64,000 nucleotides of DNA from Coturnix japonica. Taxonomy: Eukaryota; Chordata; Aves; Galliformes; Phasianidae. How positions within the stretch are numbered: position 1 is the stretch's first letter; every line of letters begins with the position of its first letter. The translations under genes and the position numbers were made by a program. This document shows, in pieces, positions 24,359-37,889 of this stretch. The notes beneath the pieces are model-generated. The model searched no databases, was not told where the DNA came from, and saw nothing but the letters and a program-made list of their open reading frames with translations. Where the stretch lies: contig NC_029542.1 of assembly GCF_001577835.2 (NCBI RefSeq), positions 1 to 64,000 of the forward strand, in the 5' to 3' direction.

Positions 24359-27300
24359 ATGTGCTCTGCAAACACATTCTGTCTGCTGTAGGCAGAGTGT
24401 TGAATATACCCAAGACAACCTGAATGAGGCAATTCAACTCATTTCCACAACTGGCTCAAGGCTGGGCGACAGACCTGCTGGGAACCCTCCGCACAATCTA
24501 CAATACTCCCCGCCCCTGCAGACATGCACGCCAGGTCTGGGCACATGGGTGTGGAGAGATGGAAGGACAGATATCCCAGGGGTACAGAGAGAACTTAGGA
24601 AATGGGGGTGGAGAAGGGAGTGGACTGGGCAACCCAAGGGGAATGCTGGTCATAGGTGAACAAGAAGGATATTGTGAGGTGTAGAAGAGTGCAGAAAAAA
24701 TAGTTCCACATCTCAAGGGGTTTCTGTCCCTGAGTGGATATCTCCCTGGGGTAGTTTCTCTTTAGGGGATCTCTCTCCTGGGCCCATCTCTCAATTTCAG
24801 GGACCTGCTGTCCACATTTGGGGGTTCTTGTGCAAAGGCTCACCACTGATGTCTCCTGTCTCCCAGCTCTTCATCTTCATGTCTGGACTACCACCTAACA
24901 AGGAAGCCATTGCTGCTGAGGTGTGCCGTCATCGCAACAGCCACCGGTAACAGGGACTCTGCCCCCAGTCTTTCAGTCACTCTATGATTTCATCCCATCA
25001 CTGATGAGTGTCTCTGTTCAACTGTCTCTGTCCTTAGGCCCATTCTCTCTGACTCTTCTCACCTTGCACAGCTCTATTCTGTGTCAAGCCTCCACAGGGG
25101 AGTCCTTACTTAATACTCACATACCCAAGGCACCCTTCACAAAGGGAGCAGGGAGATTGAGGCACAGAGACTGTACACTCAGATGTACAGCCCCACTAGA
25201 CTGGCCCTAGATCTGCCCCAAGCTCCAGCTCTCCTCTGACATCTCCCTGTCTAATGCCAGCTCCTATCCCAGTTCTTCAGTCCACTCACTGATACTCCTC
25301 CTACCCTCTTGTTCTGTACCCCAGATTTGTATCCCCTGCTATAACTCCAGTATTCTTTAGCTCTTTTATCTGCATCCTTGCATCTATACTTGTCTCCCAT
25401 TTCTGAAACCTTTCCTTGGTTCTGCAATAGGTGTTTCTCCTTCTGTTTTTCCACGGACAGTGCTTCCCTGGCCACAGCCCTGGCCAGGGAGACGGAGGGT
25501 GAAGCTATCTATGTCTCTTCCGACAATGCGGTAGTTCAGGTAGGAACCCAGGAGCCCTGGTTGGTGCCCTCTATTCCACAAATACTAAGCTTTCCAGGTA
25601 CTTGGACAATTCACTCATGGCAGCCAAGACCTAGCTGCCCCAGGGAACCCAAGCATCCAGGCTTCCCTGACTCAACCCAACTGCCCCATTCCACTGAGAA
25701 CCCCAGTGCCCAGGCTTCTCCCCTGCTATGGCTCACAGACCTGACTGCTCCCAGGGAAGCTACCTTGTGCAGGCCATCTGCTGTGGTTAACCTGGCAGGC
25801 AGCAAAGCAACATGCAGTCCTTCACTCAGTCTCCACCAGTGGGTTGTAGGAGAAAACTGGAAGAAATGTTAAAACGCATGAGTTGAGATAACAGTTTAGT
25901 AGGATGGAAAACAAAGGAAAAATAATGATAATAATAATAATGATAAAAGAATATATGGAGAAAGTGATGCACAAAGCTATTGTTGACCACCCACCTAGTT
26001 CCCAGGCAGCAGTCTCTCCCTGCAGTGTTATCATTTAGTTCCCCCCTCCCAGTGTTATCATTTAGCATGATGCCATGTGGTACAGGATATCCCTTTGGCC
26101 AGTTTGGGTCAGTTGTCCTGGTCCCATCCCCTCCCAGCTCCTTGTCTTTCCTCAGACTTCTTGCTGGCAGGGCACTCTGAGAAACTGAAAAATCCTTGAC
26201 TTAGTATAAGCACTGCTCAGCAACAACTAAAACATCAATGTGTTATCAACATTATTCTCATCCTAAATCCAAAATACAGCACTGTACCAGCTACTAGGAA
26301 GAAAATTAACTCTATCCCAGCCAAGACTGGAACACCACCAATCATATCCCGATGTCCAATAAGAACCCAGAGGGGCCACATACTGAACTCTAATGGAGTT
26401 GCGGGATTGTGGTGTTGTGTCATTTCTCTCTAGGTGCTGAAATGCTTGAAGCAGGCCCTCAAGCCAGTAGCTGAGGGAGTCTCCCTGGAGTGGACTTTGC
26501 CCTCTGGCCTGGAGGTCGAGGTGCTGGGAGGCACCCCTCAGTTCATCTTTCAGGGTCAGCACATCTTCCTCTATGCACAGATCCACGGAAAGGAACAGGT
26601 GAGAGCTGGGGCTACCATCCCAGTTAACTACAGTTACCTTCCAATGACCTCCAAATAACCACCAGTAATCTTCCAGTAACTTCCAAATATCCCCCAGCAG
26701 CCATCATGTGTCTCCAGTAATTTTACATGTGTTTCCAGGATATGAAGGAGGCCAGTGGTGTCATGACTTTGCAGTTCAACCTGGATGGCCAGGATGTCAC
26801 TCACAAGATCCAGTTCCCACTATGCTCACATGGAGATGGCCGGTAAGAGCATCTCCTTGTTTTCTACACATGGACTCCAGCTGATGGAGGACACAGATAG
26901 CTCACACATTCCTAGCTTCCTCACACCATACCAAATTGGGAGAGATCCCAAGTGTCCAAGCATGGTCTCCTTCCCTGTTCTGAACCCACATGGACAGGAT
27001 CCAGGAACATGGGCATCACTTCCTTCAAGACAGAAAGGTCCATGCATCCAGGTCTTCCCTCTGCACATCCTCACTCCTGAAAGGAGAGAACCCACACCCT
27101 TTCTCCCCAGGTTGACAGGCCTCACCCCACTCTATCCCCAGGATGGCTGGTCATCATCTGGCTGCAAGAAACTTGCTGGAGAAGCTGTTGCTAGAGGTTG
27201 CAAGAGGGTCAGGGGATGAACCAATGCAGCGTGCCATTGAAATCAGTCTCACATCTGGGATCATCTGCCCCTTCACCAGCTATGTGGTCGTTCGTACATC

Positions 27301-27747
27301 ACGGAGGGCCCACTGGTACTGTGGTAAGGAAAGGCACTTGGGGAAAAGAACTTGAGAGGTATTTCCTTCTGTTGTTCTCATTCCACAGGAGCCAAAATTC
27401 CAATCACAATATGCAAAAGCCCCATCATCAACAGGTGCTTTTCTCCATGGCCTTAACTCAGCCCCTTTCCCTCTTTGCTCTCAAAGGGCCCCTAGCACTG
27501 CTGCCACCTCGCCAGTCATTTGTTCCCTGCAAGATCCTTATGCTACGTGGCTCCTTGACCAGCACTTCCTGCTTTCCTAAGACCATATGGAACCCACCTA
27601 GCTGGTACACTGCAGTGCAGGAGTGCCATCAAGCGTCTCACCAATGACATTGCTAACTTACTCCAGCATGGGGCCCACAAGGAAGGTACGAGACTTTGAC
27701 ACAGATAGGAAATACAGGAATTAATTAATGTATGATAGGAGTGTTGT

Positions 27748-27913
27748 GTTGCTTTTTTACATGTCCTGCTCTTGGTCTTGAAACTAGTGAGTTTGATCTT
27801 TCCCTTAATTATTCCTAAAGTTGAAAGTCCGTTGCTTTTTTACATGTCCTGCTCTTGGTCTTGAAACTAGTGAGTTTGATCTTTCCCTTAATTATTCCTA
27901 AAGTTGAAAGTCC
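27748..27913. repeat. Two-copy 83-bp perfect tandem duplication
   Basis: 27748-27830 and 27831-27913 are identical (each begins GTTGCTTTTTTACATG). It lies in the intron between the uncertain exon ending near 27685 and the exon starting at 28232 of the VWA5A-like gene. The lack of divergence implies a very recent event or an assembly duplicate. Confidence 0.95.
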
Positions 27914-29384
27914 TTCAGCAATTGTGAGATCCAGGTCAAAGATGCCCGTGGAGGTGTCAGGGCCAGTGCTTCAGTGCATGAAAGCACATTTGGATGATAT
28001 ATGTTGAGGATGTCAGGAGACCACTGGGGCACCTGGCTGGGCAGAAATGTCAAGGGAAGAGGGGTGAGGGATGTCCAAAAAGGGCTGGGTACAGGACTAT
28101 GTTGAGGACATGCGGGTAGGGTCTCAGTCTGAAGGTAACTGCCCAAGGAAGAGTAGTGTTCTGGGGCACTGCACAGGGGAACAGAGAGGAGTCATCTTCC
28201 TGTGATTCCCTGTTCATGTCTTGTTTCACAGCACCTAAACAGCCACAACCATCGACTTCCTCTCTCAAGTATGTGGATTCAACAACATTTGTTTTGTGCT
28301 CTCCAATTTTTGGGCCATGGATGAGTGAAACCATAGCTGAGTGCAGAGAGCTGGTGGCACTGCAGAATGTAGATGACTCCTGGACCCTCACCTCAGGTTT
28401 AGCTTCTGTGCTACAGGTCGATGAGGCTGAAATCAAGGGAAAGATGCCTGGTGAGGTAAGAAGAGGATCATTTCTGGAGGCAGCGTTTAGTCCTGGGGCA
28501 GGGAGAACTAGTGAAAGGATCAGAAACCACTAGCCACAAAGGAGGGGGGTGGGAAGGAGTGAGGGTCAGGGAGGATGTACAGCAGTGTCATTGATTGTTC
28601 TACAGGTCATGGATCCTAATTTCTGGGCAACAGTGATGGCTGTGACCTGGCTGCAGAGACACAACAGGTGTTACCATGAGCTATGTGACTTGCTGGAGGC
28701 AAAGGCTGTAACCTGGCTGTGCAGTCAAGCTGGTGAGCCTTGAGCGTCCTTTTCCCACAGATCTACACAGCATAGCCTCCTTCCCGTTCTCTCCAATGGG
28801 ACTTGCCTTATCCCTTTACAGGACCTCAGTTCCTGGGGGCAGGTGAAATAGTCCTGTGCCTTCTTTTTCCTTTCCTTCTGTGGACCCTCCTTCCTGCCTC
28901 ATTCCCCATCTTTCCCTCATTGCAGTGTCTCAGCTGGACAAGTGCCTGGAAGCAAGTAACACCCTCCTTGGGAGCAGTGTGAATCCAAGTGTCTTTAGGC
29001 TATGAGCTCAACATCAGCATGTAGAACATCAGCTCCTGGGAAACAAAATAGGAACACAAAGCATAGCTTGAAATTACCTACCATGCTGTAACCCCACTGC
29101 TGCTACCAACAAGGATTTTACACAATAAGATGAATTCTCATTACTTGTGAGATATCTTCTACTAGCTGGGCTGCATTCACACAACAGAAAGATTTGGCAA
29201 AATGGTCTACTGGCCTGCTCACAGATGGCTTTTCTCTTGACACAGAAGTGCCACACACATTAGAAAAGCTGAATGTTTAGAGGTGTCAACAAAAGGCATA
29301 GTAACCATAGCTCTCACTGAGAATGTACTGTACCACATTTCCTGCCCTCCATGTTGGCAAGTCTCTGGTTCATCTTCCAATAAA

Positions 29385-30770
29385 CAGCGAATTTTCTGCA
29401 AGCTGCAAGATGTGACAAAGCCTTGATTCTTAGTTGTAGCAGCACTCTGCCCAGCAGATAGATGGCTGATGGCTGACTTATCCTAGCTATAGCAGGAAAG
29501 TCACTGGGTTGTTAATGATCTACCTTTATAGCTTTAACGTTTTCACTCCATTGCACTATGTAACTCCCAAAATAAACACTGTTCTTCCTTTAAGACTCAC
29601 TTTTTCTGTTTGGAACAGACAAGTGCAAAGTGCAGAGAAATAATTATATATCACTCCCTCCCTGAAATCTCAAAGGAGACACTTCCCAAAATAGTTATTT
29701 GTATACCACAAGGAAAGCTGGAAGTGGTTAAAGCATTCCAGTGTTTTAGATCCAGAGCTCAGTTTATGGAAGGAAAAGTCTAAGAGCTGAGCTTTCTGTT
29801 GGCCTTCCTGTGAGGTAAGGATTTCCTGAACAAACAGGGAGGTAAGGCATATGGGGTGAAAAAAGTGACATTCAGACCTGGGTTCTCATTCTCAGGCACC
29901 AGGAAAATCATGGCTTTATCCTGAAGATTAGAGGAAAGTGCGGTATTTGCTCAAGATACTCTGGAGTATTCCAATGTAGCCAGTAGATCTTTACATACAG
30001 GGAACTAAAGGTGAAGATGTAGTTTAGTTCTGCCCCTGCCTAGGAGTTTTCTCTCCTGAAAGTCTGGAAAGTCATCATAGTGTACAGTGAGGTAAGCTCT
30101 CCTAATCGTGCCTGTTTTCATCCATCCCAGCCTAAAATAAATGTGTATTTGTGTTTGGGTGAATCATCATCATGAGCAGCTGTCCATCCTAGGACTTCTG
30201 TGAACCATGTAGGTGCTCTCCTTATGCTTTCTTTAAAAAGGTTCTAAATAATGAGAAAGAGATATTAATGTGCTCGTTTGCAATGCTGGGAAAACCCTAT
30301 GAAAGAGTACAGGCAGAGACTCTTACTCCTGAAGCATTGACTTTCCTTTAGCAAGCAGTTTACCACAAGCATGCACTAGATGATGCTCCTTCTCCAGCTC
30401 ACTCTCTGCTCATGCAGCCACTCACTGTTAATACTGCGAAAGAGACCCAAAACTACAAGTGAACATACTCGATATTTGCAGTACCAACTCTTGTTCTGAT
30501 CGAATGGTGCTGGTGGTGATACACCATCAGCTGAGGAGGAAAGTGTGAAGCATTACCCAGTGAAGACAGAAAGTGACTTTACGAAGTTACGCGTATAGTG
30601 CTCTTTTAACAGCTTACATAGACCACGGCATGTAGGTATGACAATTACACAACTGGAACACTGCATGCCAGATGTTCTACAGAAGATATATAGGCAAACC
30701 TCCATATTGCGTCCAGGCAAAACCAACCCATCCGCGCCACCTCCTGCCCCGCCATCTCACCACGTCCCAG
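29385..30770. other. Intergenic DNA between VWA5A-like gene and DAD1
   Basis: No gene or recognisable repeat. A second AATAAA lies near 29570. Confidence 0.5.
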
Positions 30771-30779
30771 GAGACTGGC

Positions 30780-31021
30780 GGGCTTCTGCGCACGCGCCAG
30801 CCGCTAACACCTTGCAGCCAATCCGGTACACGCTTAAGAGCATGCGTATTATCACTGATGACACCTCAGTTCCGCCCTTTTGCGAGTGGAATAGCTGCGC
30901 CTGCGCACTAGATCTAACCCGGAAGTGGGTTAGTCACGCCCTTGCGTTGCTCGCCTGTGTCCCGGAAGCACTTGTCCACCCTGTTTCCGGCCACCTCAGC
31001 TTTCTTGGTGGGGAGGGGACC
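30780..31021 (+). promoter_or_regulatory. DAD1: DAD1 promoter and 5' UTR, GC-rich, TATA-less
   Basis: GC-rich DNA with NRF1-like GCGCACGCGCC (about 30788) and CTGCGCACTA (30901), and ETS-type sites CCCGGAAGTG (about 30918) and CCCGGAAGCA (30961). No TATA box is seen. This fits a housekeeping promoter; the start site is inferred to lie close to 30960-31000. Confidence 0.65.
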
Positions 31022-32701
<1,680 letters not shown>

Positions 32702-33180
32702 ACTCTAGAAGAGTCTGAGGTACTGATCCATGGGGTCACAGAAAGGGACAACACTTTCTCTACTTTTGTAGATCTGGGAGAAAACTAGAAAGCTCCCAAG
32801 CTTTCTAAAGAGCAAGTACAGTTAAATCATTGTTCTTTATGTTGATATAGGGGTAAGACTAACTAGGTGTGTCACAGAAATCTTACCATATTTCACTCTT
32901 AGAGAGATGAAAAATACCTCCCTTTTTCTTTGCAGAAGGAACTTACTGGACTGAGACTTCAAGGCTCTGTCCTTGAGAGTTGTCCTGTTTAGAAGCCATG
33001 AAATGGCTGGTATCTAAGTATGAAGTTTATCAGTAGATGAGAGAAGAAAGTTAAGAATAGGGAGAGAGTTAAGAGAGTGATACCAGAATGGGGAGAGCAT
33101 GTTCTGTTGTTAAAGTTTATGGTTTATATTTTTTCTCCCTTTGCAGATGCATTCTTCATATTATCTTTCTTTCTTTCCAG

Positions 33181-33365
33181 GTCTTGAATTCTTCTGGAAC
33201 TGTAATGCCAAATCCTGTTAGAAGGAAGTGTTGTTTTCCAGCAGTAGCTGCTGCTTTGGTGAAGAAGCAGAAGTCAGAGATTATTCCCAGACTGTCCTAT
33301 GGAGTGGTCTGCTGCCTCATTCCAGTTACTGTAATTCTTTCTTTAAATAAAGCCCTTCATAATAC
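33181..33365 (+). other. DAD1: DAD1 3' UTR exon and poly(A) signal
   Basis: The stop codon at 32699-32701 is followed 18 nt later by a donor (GTCTGAG/GTACTG). An acceptor TTTCTTTCCAG ends at 33180, and AATAAA lies at 33346-33351. The junction is under 50 nt from the stop and so should not trigger nonsense-mediated decay. The human gene also has its last intron at this end, from memory. Confidence 0.65.
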
Positions 33366-34630
33366 TGCAATCTTTTTTAGCTTTGTGACAAACAGAGTTT
33401 CTTATGATGCTTAAGTTCCTGCTTGGGTGTTTCCTTCTCCCTTTCTCCTGCCCTTCCTCCCTTCCTTTGTAACCTTTGGGCTTCTTTTTTTTGCTTTTTT
33501 TTTTTCATATCCCTGTTTTGTCCCCGTTTATCATTAGCAGTATGCCTCTAGGCTTCAAAGCTATAGAGAACTTGTTTTAGACTGTGGTTAGAGATCACAA
33601 ATGAAGGGAAGCTGCAGCTGTTCTCCAGCACATTCTCACATGTACCCATCTTCCCGAAGTCTCTTCCATACCCCTCAGGGCCATATGGGGCACAGCTAGG
33701 TGTGCCAGTTGAAACTAAAGGTTTATTAGGTCTTGTTAGTAATACCTTAGGACTAAGTTTTTGAAAGTGCTGATAAACCCAAGATGTTGGAAGAGGCTGC
33801 CAGGCTGTGTTGGCCTGGGGACAGAGCTTTACTTGAGCTATCCTGGCTCAATGGAGTAGGACTTCCCAAATTAAACCTTAACCATCCCTCACCTCCAAGT
33901 ATTTGTGAAATGCTTACAGTGTCTTTGGCCATTGGCCTCAGTTAGTGTCTGGTTTAGTCCAATTGCTTCTTAGTTCTAATGGAAATTAGAGACCTGTAAT
34001 GATCAAATCAGGCACAGGGTGGCATGTTAACTCTAGCTACCCCAACCAGATCTTTGGATAAGGAATGTGCCTGGGTCACTTTCAGTCTTGAGGCTCCATC
34101 CTTCTGCTTCACATCTGTTTTGTTTGTTCTGCAGCTGAAACATGGATCAGAAAATGTGTACAGTAATGGTATGTGACAAAGGAATGCTTGTCGACTGACA
34201 TCGAGGTGCTACAGCTTGATCCAATAGCTTCAACATTTACCACTGACTATGGTTTGCTAACCATAGTTTCTGATCTACCGTTTCCAGCTGTGCTACAGCC
34301 ATTAAACCAGTGAAAATGGAAACATAGAGCTCTTAAGCATAGCGTAGACTGAATAGTGAAGTATGAGGGAGCAGGGTTTTGAAAGATATTGTTGGTTTGC
34401 AGCACAAACAGAAAGTTCATGCCAGCTCTGACTACTTGCATTAGACTGCATTTATTTATTACGATACTACCAGCTCTGTACCAATAATAGGGTGCTGGGA
34501 GCAGGCAGAGGACTCAAGAGCATGCAGAAATTGAAAATGAGCTATCATGTGTTTTTTCCCATAAGAAGGGCCTTCTGATCCAGGCCAATGGCATACAGTC
34601 ATCGTGGAAGGAGGAACACATCAGGGAAGT
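33366..34630. other. DAD1 downstream DNA, no gene
   Basis: No coding region or clear repeat. This is the start of the DAD1-TRAC interval, which in mammals houses locus-control elements. I see no strong motif cluster here. Confidence 0.45.
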
Positions 34631-34639
34631 GGTTTCCCC

Positions 34640-35825
34640 TTGCCACTGCAGTTGCTGTACTTGCAAAGGCTTCTGCAAAGCCTTTGACATGATCCCTCAC
34701 TACATCCTTCTCTCTAAATTGGAGAGGCATGGATTTGAAGGATAGGCTGTTCGATGGATTAGGAATTGGTTGACTGGACCAATTCCTGTAAACAGCCAAA
34801 GGGTTGTGATTAATAGTTCTGTGTCAGGGTGCAGGCCGGTCACAAGTGGTGTCCCTCAGGGGTTGGTCTTAGGACCAGTGCTCTTCAATATCTTCATCAA
34901 CAGCAGACGATGACATCAAGTGCACTTCCAGTGAGTTTGCAGATGACATCAAGCTGGGTGGTGCAGTTGATAGTTGGATAGGGAAGCCACTCAGATGGAC
35001 CTGGATAGGCTGGAGAAGTAGGCCCATGAAAACCTAATGAGGATCAATAAAGCCAAGCGCAGGGTGCTGTACTTGGGTCAAGGCAATTCCAGGTATTTTT
35101 GCAGAGTGGGGGAAGATCTTGAGAGCAGCCCTGTAGAGAAGGACTTGGGGGTCCTGGTGGACAAAAAGCTGAACATGAGCCAGCAGTGTGTGCTTGTGGC
35201 CTGGAAAGCCAACTATGTTCTGCACTGTATTAGAAAAGGGGTGGCCAGCAGGGAGAGGGAGGTGACTGTCCCCCTCTTACCAGCTTTTGTGAGGCCCCAT
35301 CTGCAGTGCTGCATCCAGGCCTGGGGCCCCCAGTACAGGAAGGACGTGGAGCTCTTGGAGTGGGTCCAGAGGAGGGACACTAAGATGGACAGAGGCTGGA
35401 GCACCCCTCCTATGGAGAAAGCTTGAGGGAACTGGGCTTTTTAAGCTTGGAGAAGGCTCCAGAGAATTCACTGCAGCCTTCCAGTACATGAAGGGAGGAT
35501 ATAAACAGAAGGGGGAATGGCTGTTTATGGGTGGGGATGGTGATAGGACAACGGGGAATGGTTTTAAACTGAGACAGGAGAGGTTTAGGTTAGATATTAG
35601 GAGGAATTTTTTCACACAGAGGCTGGTGATGCACTTGAACAGGAGTGCATCACCAAGGAGGTTGTGGGTGCCCCATCCCTGGAGGCATTCAAGGCCAGGC
35701 TGGATGTGGCTCTGGTCAGCCTGGTCTGGTGGTTGGAGACCCTGCACATAGCAGGGGGTTGAAACCAGATAAGCATTGTTGTCCTTTTCAACCCAGGCCA
35801 TTCTGTGATTATGTGATTTGCAAGA
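34640..35825 (+). mobile_element. CR1 LINE, 5'-truncated
   Basis: The reverse transcriptase region includes [47 protein letters not shown] and [17 protein letters not shown]. It runs to the 3' terminus at about 35820 (CATTCTGTGATTATGTG). Several frame breaks are present. Confidence 0.92.
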
Positions 35826-36780
35826 CACCAGTGCCTCCCTGTGGGTCTTTCTACCTGAGTATCCTCAAGCTTTGGGTGCAGGGAGAACAGGAGGCTGGGG
35901 CCCTCCTGTGGCCACTGAACAGGTGCCTCTGGGAAGAGTGAAACCCTTTTTGTTATTTTTTGTTTTCTTTTGTTTTCTTCTAAGTCTACATGCTTTCATT
36001 GTCTCTTGTTGCTACAAACTAATCCCAAAACCTTAAGTCCTAGTTGAAGTATTCCCACACCTGAATGATTTCAACAAGTCTGTGTTTATCTTCAGCCTTC
36101 TACTCCTTAGAAAGGCCTGGGGTCACAGCGCACCATATAGAAAAAGTAAAGAAGAGAGGTGGCTTTGTGTACGAGGCCATGTTTAGTGAAGGATAACAGA
36201 TGCAGGGCAGGGTGTTTTTTTTAAATCCCTTAGAAAAGATGCGAGTTCATCTCCAGTCCATAGGAAGGCATTAGGGAGCAGGAGCTTGCATAGGGGAGAG
36301 TGTACTGTGGGTTGTGGAAAGATCTCCTTTTCTAGCAATGTGAGAGGACTCTGGCCTCCCCTATCTTCCTGCTTTGTCTTTTAGGTCAGAAGTGGAAGGA
36401 TTTTCCTCCATAGATTCACTTCCTCTGTAGCCGGGCACAGAGGAGTATTGTCAAATTCAGAAATCTTACACTCTTCTAAGATCTCCCCTTGCAGCCCACC
36501 AAGCTTTATAATTCATTTTTTCCCCTCCTTTCCTCATTCTGAGCTATACATAGCTCAGTCTTTCCTGTTGTACCCAGAACAACTTCCCCCCCCCCTGTAC
36601 GCCCAAGAGCAGGTTCTGGTGAGGGGGTGTGAAGAGGGGGTTTCTTTATCTCTTTCAGCTTTGGCTTGTGGTCTAACGTCTGCTGTTTTTTTTTCAGTGT
36701 GCTTCTCATCCTCCCTGCCACGTGCCACACCAGCCCTGCTCCCCCACAGCATTTTACATCCCATGTGCTAGAGGAAGAGG
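35826..36780. other. Intergenic, no gene
   Basis: Nothing coding was recognised. A short C run lies at about 36586-36594. Confidence 0.45.
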
Positions 36781-37050
36781 TTTCTGTGGTAAAGCATAGA
36801 GGAGCATCAAAAGATGACCCAGATCTCAGCACTGACGTCATGGAAGCAGTGATGTGCCCTTTCCTGCCCCACATGGGCCATGAGACCCATTCCACATCCT
36901 GTCTCACTGTATTATTTCCTGCCTTTGCTTTGCACTGTGGTTTTTCTCTCGAAATAAACAAGAAACCACAAAGCTGAGAGCAGGAGGGAGGTTTCACAGT
37001 GGTGGTGGGAGATTAAAACCCCAATCTCTGAGAGAACCTTTGAACTAGAC
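36781..37050 (-). promoter_or_regulatory. Candidate TCR-alpha enhancer (E-alpha)
   Basis: A dense cluster of the four motif classes that define the mammalian E-alpha: RUNX TGTGGT (36785-36790), a perfect CRE TGACGTCA (36833-36840) followed by TGG, composite RUNX/ETS CCACATCCT (36892-36900), RUNX TGTGGTTTTT (36936-36945), RUNX AAACCACA (36963-36970) and TCF/LEF CCTTTGAA (37037-37044). It lies about 3.5 kb downstream of the TRAC poly(A) signal, close to the mouse distance of about 3 kb from memory, and between TRAC and DAD1. The function is inferred from motif content and position only. Confidence 0.65.
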
Positions 37051-37885
37051 CTATAAATTCAGTGCTTTGGAGATCACGTGTTAGGAGTCATTTCAGTCAA
37101 AACACTTAACTTCAGCTTATATAAGTATAAACTCATCCCCTCACTCAGTAAATCTTATAAATGAGGTTGTTTGGCCTGGATAATATTGAGATGTGTCCTT
37201 ACAACTAGGAGAGGGCTCTAATTACAACACAATAATAGTATTAAAAAGTGTTGTTAAAGGCAAATGAGCATGGAAACTTACCTTCCGCATCTCTGAAGGT
37301 TTTCAGAATGAGGTTAGTCAGTTGAAAATGTATGTAAGTAGGGCTGCTTTTGCTTTGTAATGCGGAAATGGTTTAGGCAGTTTCATCAAGAGTGGCTTTC
37401 TTTTGATGCAGCAGCCCTCATCATGAGCAAAATGGAAGGTTCAAGAACTGGCTGAAATTTAGAGTTAAAATAGCCATGGGCTTTCTACAGCTGGAGAGAA
37501 AGGAGGCTGACACTTTTTGTCAAGAATGAGTCCTTGAATGTCTCTGCTATGAGATAATTGTAGACCTGTAAACTTAGATGCTGTCCGTGGGTAGCAGCAG
37601 CCAGTAAGTGTGTTTCAGGTTGTCTGCAAGGTGATCAGATGGCAGCACAATGGCAGGATATCAGGGATACTTTATTTTTTGCTGCTCAGAACTGTGGACT
37701 CAGACCCCGTGGCAAAGGTGCTGACATGTTCTGTACAGAGACAGACCTTCCCCATATCAAACACCAGCACTCTGGACTAAAAGTATTTGAAATATGAGCT
37801 GTTCCAAAATCAGGGCTTCGGAATCCATCAGGGTGAGAAATGTCCTGTATCAGTTAGCAACGAAAGATGGAACAATGTCATCAAC
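37051..37885. other. Intergenic, no gene
   Basis: No gene or repeat recognised in the flank of the candidate enhancer. Confidence 0.4.
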
Positions 37886-37889
37886 TGGA

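Larger units (their letters stand above)
21745..29004 (+). pseudogene. VWA5A-like gene, VIT plus degenerate VWA domain, probably decayed
   Basis: A relative of VWA5A (BCSC-1). Exons inferred from frame and splice sites: 21745-21992, 22098-22320 and 22668-22810 (VIT domain, QDE-TQRLYEAT); 22965-23076; 23506-23633; 23783-23871 (KSLPLGCYFNIYCYG); 24391-24534; 24867-24946; 25431-25539; 26434-26598; 26739-26842; 27142-27323; 27389-27434; an uncertain one at 27621-27685; 28232-28455; 28605-28732; 28926-29004, ending SVNPSVFRL-stop as the family does. A poly(A) signal is at 29379. Oddities: the MIDAS DxSxS is replaced by FVLDNTTLEHTK and about 20 residues are missing before KSLPLG; the second MIDAS Asp (human FVFTDGE) reads FIFMSGL. 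Exon 24391-24534 shifts frame near 24465, from STTGSRLG to ATDLLGTLRTIYN. The first exon probably shifts near 21806, and no clear start exon is seen. Most splice sites remain good, so recent decay, an assembly error or a MIDAS-less paralogue are all possible. Confidence 0.8.

Noticed and set aside
24424-24684. Independent small gene of 86 residues
   Set aside because: Its first third is the shifted frame of a VWA5A-like exon; the rest is intron.
30638-31021. Open frame upstream of and in frame with DAD1
   Set aside because: It reads through the GC-rich promoter and 5' UTR. The residues before MSGATG have no similarity to DAD1, and promoter-type sites occupy the DNA.
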